DNA of 64,000 nucleotides from Nematostella vectensis (lineage: Eukaryota; Cnidaria; Anthozoa; Actiniaria; Edwardsiidae), in the NCBI RefSeq assembly GCF_932526225.1, contig NC_064048.1, positions 6,802,627 to 6,866,626 on the forward strand. The letters run 5' to 3'. This document shows positions 57,676 through 64,000 of this stretch, one piece after another. Every line of letters starts with the position of its first letter. Position 1 is the first letter of the stretch. The position numbers and the translations under genes were made by a program. The notes beneath the pieces were generated by a model that did no database searches, was not told the DNA's origin, and saw nothing but the letters and a program-made list of their open reading frames with translations.

Positions 57676-57927
57676 TTGCCGCCTTTCTGCGAACAATCAG
57701 TTCTATTTCGCGGTGATAATTCGCTGCGAAATATGTGGTCAAATGAAAGGAACGAACCGTGTAAGAACAGTGAATTGAGCAAGGAAGTCTCAGGGAAGTC
57801 TAAGAGAAAGCGAGAAGACGGAAATCGTCCCCGTTCCACCGAAGACCCCGAGAAGATTGTCCGCATTGATGAGGAGAATGGCGCCAAAATTGGCGAACCT
57901 ACCCGAGCCTCGATAGATGTGCATTAA
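57676..57927 (+). CDS. Basic hydrophilic small protein frame, possible element ORF
   Basis: 83 codons starting ATG 57676 (or ATG 57733), rich in K, R, E and S (SGKSKRKREDGNRPRSTEDP). There is no recognised domain. Its TAA overlaps the ATG of the next frame (TAATG at 57925-57929). Together the two resemble the N-terminal part of tyrosine-recombinase retroelement or gag-like proteins, but the match is from general composition only. Confidence 0.3.
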   Translation: MPPFCEQSVLFRGDNSLRNMWSNERNEPCKNSELSKEVSGKSKRKREDGNRPRSTEDPEKIVRIDEENGAKIGEPTRASIDVH

Positions 57928-58070
57928 TGTTGGACGCTATGAGGCAAGGATTTGAGAGTATCAGTAAAACCCTCGCTAGCTCATCCAGTGACACGGCTAA
58001 TGCCATATCAGAAGCGTTTGATTCGCTTAAAGAGCTTGAGGTCGGTTATGAAGACGAGAGCGACCACTGA
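57927..58070 (+). CDS. 47-residue acidic helical frame overlapping the previous stop
   Basis: MLDAMRQGFESISKTLASSS, then an acidic helix ending EVGYEDESDH. It lies eleven bases upstream of the start of duplication half B. It could be the continuation of the preceding frame after a frameshift, or a reinitiated ORF. Confidence 0.3.
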   Translation: MLDAMRQGFESISKTLASSSSDTANAISEAFDSLKELEVGYEDESDH

Positions 58071-58330
58071 ACAGAAAACCATATGGCACCAGGATTGGCA
58101 GTAATAGGTATCATATGGAAAAATCATAGTACCCCCTGTGTACGCGCCTGGGCACCACTTCAAAACAACTAATAACCCCTTTCAGAATAAGAAGGGAAGA
58201 AAAACCTCAAGCACCCACAAAAGATCTAAACCCGAACGAAAACAAAAGTTTGACAAACAACTGAACCCTTTCGATCTCGAATCAACCTACCCACTATAAA
58301 TCATGTACTAACATATATTATTTTTTAGAA

Positions 58331-58602
58331 TCATATAAAGAAAATCCAGCCAAAAATTGTCGTTTTTGCCAAACGCGGTCACTTCCATATAAGGAAACTA
58401 ATATATTCCTTATTTGGAAAAGCGGCACGATTCTTGTCATTTTAAGGTTGTCGTATCGCAGAGGCTTTGTAAACTTTATGACTTGTAACCAGAAGAGAAA
58501 AACAGTGACTGTGACCATCTTTAGTCTAAAGAGGAAGTATCTAAAAAGAAACAAAATTCCTCGGTACCAGACCCCCAAAACGACAAAGGTTTCTTCATAT
58601 GA
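58331..58602 (+). mobile_element. TCATAT-end MITE family, copy 5
   Basis: Counterpart of 48165-48436 inside half B. Confidence 0.88.
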
Positions 58603-58939
58603 AAAAAAAGAGCAGTTGAAGGTTTTCGCAATCACCTGATTTGGAGCCTAGCTACGTTGTGCTTTCTTCACCAGTAAAACTGGTGGAAATTCATAAAAAA
58701 ATACCCCCCTTAGTCCCTCCTCCATTGGCGTCTTCTCGGGGTTCTATGAAAAGACTTCCGCCACATCAAGCGAATATACAAAAAGCTCTGTAATGCCTGG
58801 TGCACACTATTGACATAACGACATGCTGGCACACCTTTTCTTTTCTTCGTATGTTCACGTGTGAATGGTTTGACACTGACATAAGCCCGTCATAACGCTC
58901 GTCCCTCATACTTCCACCTCGTCATACTTTCTCTGACAT

Positions 58940-59310
58940 TAGGGAATTTAAGCAACTACGACTGCGACGGCAGAGAAAACGTAACACCCAAAAAAGCTTT
59001 CATTCTCTGCGCACAAATCAAAACTAGTTTTGATCAATTGCACTCGTTTTTGTAGTACCCCCAAAATTATAGACGAATCTAGAACCTTCTTTCTAACATA
59101 GCAAACACAGATAGTTTAGTTTTCAGCGCACACGTTCCCGTCCTCGCTAGACCGTGAAACTTGGAGTTTTCACGTTGTACTTTGAAGAAAAACGGCTGAA
59201 ATGTATCAGACAGAATCCATTTCAAGCACATTTCTTGTCTGGCTCTTTGAATTTCAATTGTTTTCTGCCGTCGCCGTTCGCGTTGCAGTCGTCGTTGCTT
59301 AAATTCCCTA
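58940..59310. mobile_element. Element with TAGGGAATTTAAGC inverted ends, in half B
   Basis: Counterpart of 49116-49484, same ends and length. Confidence 0.85.
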
Positions 59311-59632
59311 ATGGCCGAGTTACTGCTCCGTGCAACTAAGAATAGAACTTGAGGGTTCTATGGCTATTTCGCTTTAGGTCACTGAATAGTCACTGTTTTA
59401 TGTTTTAGTGTTATGCCAAATTTTAGTGTTATGCCAAATTTTCTTAGAAATATGCTCTAGTATTCATAAAATCTAAAAGCCACGTAAACAAAGAGAATGT
59501 TCAAAAACTTGGAGTACTTTAAATCATGCAGTCACAGGCTGGCTCAAACCCACGTTGCATCATGTCAGGGATGATATTGACAGAGTGTAAATATGGCTGC
59601 AATGTAGCGTCTTATTATTATAATCTTCACAG

Positions 59633-59773
59633 ATGATTTTGATCAAACGCCTTACACGAACACACAAAGTGGTTTCTTTCGTCGTCTTTCTCACGATTTT
59701 GATCTTATTCTGCATTGGACAACTTCAAACGCGTGGGGGGTACATGTCTTATGATGTCGAGTGTCGTGCTTAA
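59633..59773 (+). pseudogene. Truncated 5' copy of the LicD gene (half B)
   Basis: Counterpart of 49806-49946, with the same 226-bp spacing to the full gene and the same early TAA. The small tandem duplication is therefore older than the large one. Confidence 0.8.
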
Positions 59774-59858
59774 ACCCACGTTGCATCATGTCAGGGATGA
59801 TATTGACAGAGTGTAAATATGGCTGCAATGTAGCGTCTAATTATTATAATCTTCACAG

Positions 59859-60536
59859 ATGATTTTGATCAAACGCCTTACACGAACACACAAAGTGGTT
59901 TCTTTCGTCGTCTTCTTCACGCTTTTGGTCTTATTCTGCATTGGACAACTTCAAACGCGTGGGGGGTACATGTCTTATGATGTCGAGTGCGGATATGGCG
60001 AGAAAGAACGAACAAAACTGATAGAATTGACGTCCCAGATTCACTCAATCCTGAACTCCATTGGTCTGCAGCATTGGCTCATGTATGGCTCCATCATTGG
60101 TGCTTTGCGATACGATTCGCCGTTACCATGGGATCACGACGTCGATCTGGGTGCAAGACGAGAAGACTTCGACAAACTAGACCGCAAAGCATTTATTGAA
60201 ACCTTCCAATCCGCAGGATTGATAGTGCATGATTTTATCTTGAGAAGAGGGTCGATCACCTTTTCCAAAGAAGGAGGGAAGTTATCTGTTGACTTGTTTT
60301 TATTCCAAGATTATAATGGAATTATTTGGCGGACTGGTGCGGAGCCATGGCTCTTTTTCTTGCATTATAAACACTATCACACATTTCCAGTGAATCTTAT
60401 TCAGCCACCTTTACCTAAAATAAAGTTTGGGCCGATTGAATTGAGCGTCCCTCGTGGTGAACTGGAAATTCTTAGACATCTGTACCCGACAAATTGGTGG
60501 AAGATTGTGAAACCTAAAGCGTGTGGCGCACTGTGA
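59859..60536 (+). CDS. LicD-family (fukutin-related) type II membrane protein, copy B
   Basis: 225 residues, identical to copy A except at residues 168 (V to L), 169 (P to H), 172 (Y to H), 188 (R to I) and 192 (S to P). The membrane anchor, YGSIIGALRYDSPLPWDHDV block and D92/D94/D96 are unchanged. All five differences fall after the catalytic block in a segment that in this family could shape the acceptor site. AATAAA lies at 60550-60555, 14 bp after the stop. The frame is intact, so both copies may be functional. Confidence 0.85.
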   Translation: MILIKRLTRTHKVVSFVVFFTLLVLFCIGQLQTRGGYMSYDVECGYGEKERTKLIELTSQIHSILNSIGLQHWLMYGSIIGALRYDSPLPWDHDVDLGARREDFDKLDRKAFIETFQSAGLIVHDFILRRGSITFSKEGGKLSVDLFLFQDYNGIIWRTGAEPWLFFLHYKHYHTFPVNLIQPPLPKIKFGPIELSVPRGELEILRHLYPTNWWKIVKPKACGAL

Positions 60537-60549
60537 ACCTCAGAGTGTT

Positions 60550-60555
60550 AATAAA
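60550..60555 (+). promoter_or_regulatory. Polyadenylation signal, LicD copy B
   Basis: AATAAA 14 bp beyond the stop codon, as in copy A. Confidence 0.6.
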
Positions 60556-61112
60556 CCTTGAGCAGTTGAGCCAGAGTAATGGATATAATAGCCCAAATTT
60601 TGAGTTTACTCTGCCATTCTTTTGTCTTCATGAAGACTTAAAGAATAAGTCTTGAGAAGACGAATATTTAGGAGAGCCGAGTTCCTGCTCTGGTTATAAC
60701 TGTCTACATTAATCACAACCCATGGAATACACCAATTCATTCGAATGCCTTAGTTCCCTTTTCCGCTTACTAGACCACTTCACTTTAGTTATCGAACTTT
60801 GTTGTATGGGCTTTATAATGCATGTTTTGTGGATGATTATTCTTGATGATTTTTCTCTTGTCAAGATCATACCTTCCTTAGTCCCTCCTCCATCGGAGTC
60901 TTCTCGGGGTTCTATATGAAAAGCCTTCCACCACATCAAGCGAATATAAATGTAAATCTATATAGATTTAGGCAGTGCCTAAAGGCCGAGCCAGCGTTTG
61001 ATACCTTTTTGCGTTGACTTATAGGGGTAATTTAGGGGGATCCAGGTGTCTTTAAAATGTTTTTTTTAAAGTAGATTAGTCACTTTTTACTGCCTTGTCA
61101 TTATGAATTGTA

Positions 61113-61137
61113 CAGGCCCGTACCTAGGAGCCCCCCC

Positions 61138-61168
<31 letters not shown>

Positions 61169-61391
61169 ACACACAACGGCCAAAGGAACACTTTCGGTTC
61201 TCAATAGACGTGCTATTATTTGTAGACAAAACTCACTCTGGTATGTAGCCAGATCCGACATTAAACCTCACTTGGAGATACAGCAAAGGCGCGGTCAGAT
61301 TTTTATCAGATAACTCCCCCCCCCCCCCGGAAATATAAGGTCCACTTTTTTTATTTCTCACCCACCTAGAAAAATCCTCGGTATGGGTCTG
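61113..61391. mobile_element. Poly-C-containing dispersed repeat, copy 3
   Basis: It starts GGCCCGTACCTAGGAG, then about 24 C and a CA run, then CACAACGGCCAAAGG. It contains CTTTCGGTTCTCAATAGACG (also at 9333) and ends GGTATGGGTCTG. It begins exactly where half B departs from half A, so it is likely a recent insertion. Confidence 0.7.
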
Positions 61392-62480
61392 TTTGCATTG
61401 GTCCCTCCAAATGTATCAAGCAAGCACTCATTTAATAATATTAAATATGCAATATGAAAGTTAACAAATACTAAACCTTGTTGTGAAAAAGGCTGTCAAA
61501 GTTTAGGTGTCTTAGTTGACGAGAATGATTTTCAGGAGTCTAATGGTCAATTCTTATTTTCCCTCTTATTTAACTCCACTATCTATATATTTTTTTTTTA
61601 TCAAAATAGCATTCTAACAAGCTTTGACCTTGTGAAGAATATATCAAGGATGTAACAGTGTTCCAAAGAATTAGATGCCATACTGTAGTTTTCACGTACT
61701 GCAACTGATTATTCAGAAGAATGTGTTGAAATTAAACTCCAGAAATCTCTCCTGACATGCATTACATATTGGTGCACCCACCCTTTGGCCTTTTTTTAGA
61801 AACTTTGGATCCACCCATACTGGCTACTCAAAAATAAATGCAATGGAGGCAAATCCTAAATTACTGAAAGTTTCTAATTTCAAACCAAACCATGTTCATT
61901 GATCTATGTTGGGGGCAGAGAGGAATAAATATACAAATAAACAAAAAGTCAATTGGGAGCTGAGAAATGGAGAAATTTGACTCTATTTAAAGAAAATGTT
62001 ACTCTATTCTAAAACATTTATAACAATAATGCAATAATAACTTGACTGAGCACTTTCCTAGTATTTTTCCCTTCCCTATTACCTTTAGGATTGATATAAA
62101 ACTGTTTTCCTTACAAATTTACTATTGAAAAAGCACGAGTTTGTTGTTATCTTTATATAATTTAAGTACTTTGATCTAATAAAAACCTCTTACCTTCATA
62201 GAAGTATAGAACTTGTATCAAAGCTACATTCTGACCAGCTTTGCCCTTGCAAAGAAACAAATAATAAATAAAACATCATTCCAAAAATATAATGATATAG
62301 TTATACATTTCAGGTGCCATATGGAAGTTTTGTCTATCACATACTGGTAATACTCCATCACCAAGGATATTTAAGTCATGCATTACATATTGGTGCACCC
62401 ACCCTTTAGCATGTGGCCTGCTGTTTTATAGAAACCCTGGGTCCACACATGCTAATGCTACTCCAAAATTAAATGCAATG

Positions 62481-62618
62481 TGTTGTAGTTTTACTTCCGG
62501 TTAATTAGCATATCTTTCGCACATGCGCACCCGGATGGAGTTCCTCGTGTAGTCCGCCATGTTTTGTATTGTGTTAATAAAATAGGTGAATAAAAAGCCT
62601 TCAAGTCAACTTATTACA
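62481..62618 (+). mobile_element. 5' long terminal repeat, about 138 bp
   Basis: Begins TGTTGTAGTTTTACTTCCGG and ends CAACTTATTACA, i.e. TG...CA ends. It interrupts the repeat unit AATGCAATGGAGAAG (compare 51618) right after AATGCAATG. Two AATAAA-type hexamers (GTTAATAAAATAGG, GAATAAAAAG) lie near its end. The 3' LTR is beyond the window. Confidence 0.8.
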
Positions 62619-62631
62619 TGGTGTCAGAAGC
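62619..62631 (+). other. Primer binding site
   Basis: TGGTGTCAGAAGC directly follows the LTR end. The TGGTGTCAGAAG form is typical of Ty3/gypsy-type primer sites complementary to a tRNA 3' end. Confidence 0.7.
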
Positions 62632-62706
62632 AAACTGAAGGAAAATCACTCTCAAACATACCAGGTCGGTATTTTACGAGAAATCTAGCAAGTTTACACA
62701 AGGAAA

Positions 62707-64000
62707 ATGGCCGAACTCACGGGACTCACTAGCCCTCGTATGGACTGGAATGCAACCGATCTTCAACAAGCGCTAAAAAAGTTCAAGGCAACCGTCGAAT
62801 TGTACTTTTCTGGCCCGCTTAAGTCCAAATCGGAGGAAGAAAAGGTCAGTTATCTGTTGATATGGACGGGAGAAGAAGGAATTGAATTAGTTTCTACGTG
62901 GTCGCTAACCTCAGACGAGAAGAAAAAGCTGTCAACTTACTGGGAGAAGTTTGAAGAATACGTCGCCCCCAAGAGCAATTTTCGCTTAGCACGATTTAAA
63001 CTACGCACTCTGAAGCAAAAGGACGATGAATCAGTGGATTCATTTATAAAGAAAGTAAGATTGCTAGCCAGCGAATGCAGGTATGATAATGTAGACGAAC
63101 ACATTATTGACGCTCTAATTTTCGGGTCTCGCCGCCCACGTGTCCAGGCTAAACTCCTCGAGTTAGACAACACTCTAACGCTCGCTAAGGCAATAAACAT
63201 AGCCAGGACTGAGGAAGCCACTTCGGCTCAGTTACAAGATATTAGAGGCACAAACACTATACCTGTACACGCAACAACCCACAAAAGCCCTTCTTCACAT
63301 CCCAAGACACACTCACGTGAAAATAAACAAATACAAACTTGTGGGAACTGTGGCACTAGCCATAATGTGACACAAAAATCCCTGTGCCCCGCAAACGGAA
63401 CAAAATGCAGCAACTGTGGGAAACCAAACCACTGGGCCAAGGTTTGCCGTTCCACCAAACCCCAAGGTCCCACCCCGAGGGGAAGAGGCAGGCGGGGAAA
63501 CTGGAACAAATCAAAGCAACAGATAAACACCCTCAGCAATGAGAATGCTAGCACTGCACCTGAGCCCCTAGATTCCCCACAGTTATATTTTCACTCTCTG
63601 ACCATTGATAGTATGTCTCGACAGATCACTCAAGCGCTCGTCAACATACAGGTTAACTCGAGTAACGGGACACTACCACTATTATGCAAGATTGACACTG
63701 GTGCTGAAGGAAATGTGATCCCATTAAGCAACTACAAGCACATCTATCCAGAGTCACTCTGCGACATAGACGGCAAGCCCCTCAGCTTAGCCCCATCAAA
63801 TACAAGGATAACAGCATATGGAGGCCATGAAGTACAACACTACGGTACCTGCAACCTCACTTTACTACATAACGGTCAGTCCAGCCCTCATGAATTTCAT
63901 GTTGTAAACACGACAGGACCTACAATCCTAGGACTACCCACATGTACTGCAATGAAGCTTGTAACCCTTAACCACAGTCTAAGCAAAGACCAGGCTGAGC
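62707..64000 (+). CDS. LTR retrotransposon gag-protease, open at the window end
   Basis: The frame from ATG 62707 stays open for 431 codons to the last base. Residues 1-200 are a gag-like region (FIKKVRLLASECRYDN). A degenerate zinc knuckle begins at residue 212 (CGNCGTSH) and a canonical CCHC knuckle at residue 234 (CSNCGKPNHWAKVC). A retropepsin-type protease follows, with active-site D330-T-G-A, and ILGLPT downstream. Gag and protease share one frame. Layout and primer site fit a Ty3/gypsy-type element. Reverse transcriptase and integrase should follow outside the window. No internal stop is seen, so the insertion is probably young. Confidence 0.88.
   Translation, partial: MAELTGLTSPRMDWNATDLQQALKKFKATVELYFSGPLKSKSEEEKVSYLLIWTGEEGIELVSTWSLTSDEKKKLSTYWEKFEEYVAPKSNFRLARFKLRTLKQKDDESVDSFIKKVRLLASECRYDNVDEHIIDALIFGSRRPRVQAKLLELDNTLTLAKAINIARTEEATSAQLQDIRGTNTIPVHATTHKSPSSHPKTHSRENKQIQTCGNCGTSHNVTQKSLCPANGTKCSNCGKPNHWAKVCRSTKPQGPTPRGRGRRGNWNKSKQQINTLSNENASTAPEPLDSPQLYFHSLTIDSMSRQITQALVNIQVNSSNGTLPLLCKIDTGAEGNVIPLSNYKHIYPESLCDIDGKPLSLAPSNTRITAYGGHEVQHYGTCNLTLLHNGQSSPHEFHVVNTTGPTILGLPTCTAMKLVTLNHSLSKDQAE

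Larger units (their letters stand above)
58081..62480. repeat. Segmental duplication, half B (partner 47895-51625)
   Basis: Same order as half A. It lacks about 360 bp near 58610, gains 61113-62156, and is cut at 62480 by the insertion of an LTR retrotransposon. Confidence 0.93.

Noticed and set aside
57489-57887. 132-codon minus frame
   Set aside because: It lies opposite the basic/acidic frames at 57676-58070, has no domain and is most likely a shadow.

Overview
The window looks like invertebrate animal genomic DNA, most likely from an anthozoan cnidarian (sea-anemone-like). It is AT-rich, has short-exon genes with GT-AG introns of 0.3-2.9 kb, and carries one 200-base run of N. It is packed with small inverted-repeat elements, homopolymer G/C tracts, Penelope-like retroelements and LTR/LINE debris. 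Its gene types (PAN-EGF-F5/8C secreted protein, LicD-domain protein, single-exon rhodopsin-like GPCR, M28 glutamate-carboxypeptidase-like protein) fit that group. The taxon is an inference; no search was run.

Layout. 1-8.9 kb: no gene, but a 1.33-kb local segmental duplication (3981-5310 and 5835-7159) and several fold-back elements. 8.94-12.84 kb (+): a complete six-exon gene for a 334-residue secreted protein (signal peptide, PAN/apple-like, two EGF, F5/8 type C), with a 45-bp minisatellite in intron 3 and a tandem copy of its terminal exon just downstream. 13.2-18.3 kb: a decayed LINE with an APE-type endonuclease fragment, plus MITEs. 19.39-28.02 kb (-): a complete five-exon gene for a 748-residue type II membrane M28 peptidase of the GCPII/NAALADase family, whose 3' exon has a 1,005-bp tandem copy at 18.29-19.30 kb. 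Intron 3 holds a 585-bp element with arrays of a TTACATTAAGCG motif at both ends. 32.4-36.8 kb: a nest of broken Penelope-like elements with GIY-YIG endonuclease, YRDD reverse transcriptase pieces and hammerhead ribozymes. 41.89-42.93 kb (+): an intact single-exon class A GPCR. 47.9-51.6 and 58.1-62.5 kb: a recent segmental duplication, each half carrying a 225-residue LicD-domain gene. 62.48-64.0 kb: the 5' LTR and gag-protease of an LTR retrotransposon inserted into the second half and running off the window.

The genes do not form a pathway. The common theme is turnover: partial tandem duplications touch three of the four gene families here (terminal exon of the F5/8C gene, terminal exon of the peptidase gene, 5' end and whole of the LicD gene). 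The two LicD copies differ by five nucleotides in the coding region, all changing amino acids and all within 25 codons. Splice junctions were inferred by reading GT-AG sites and checking codon phase; no transcript evidence was available.
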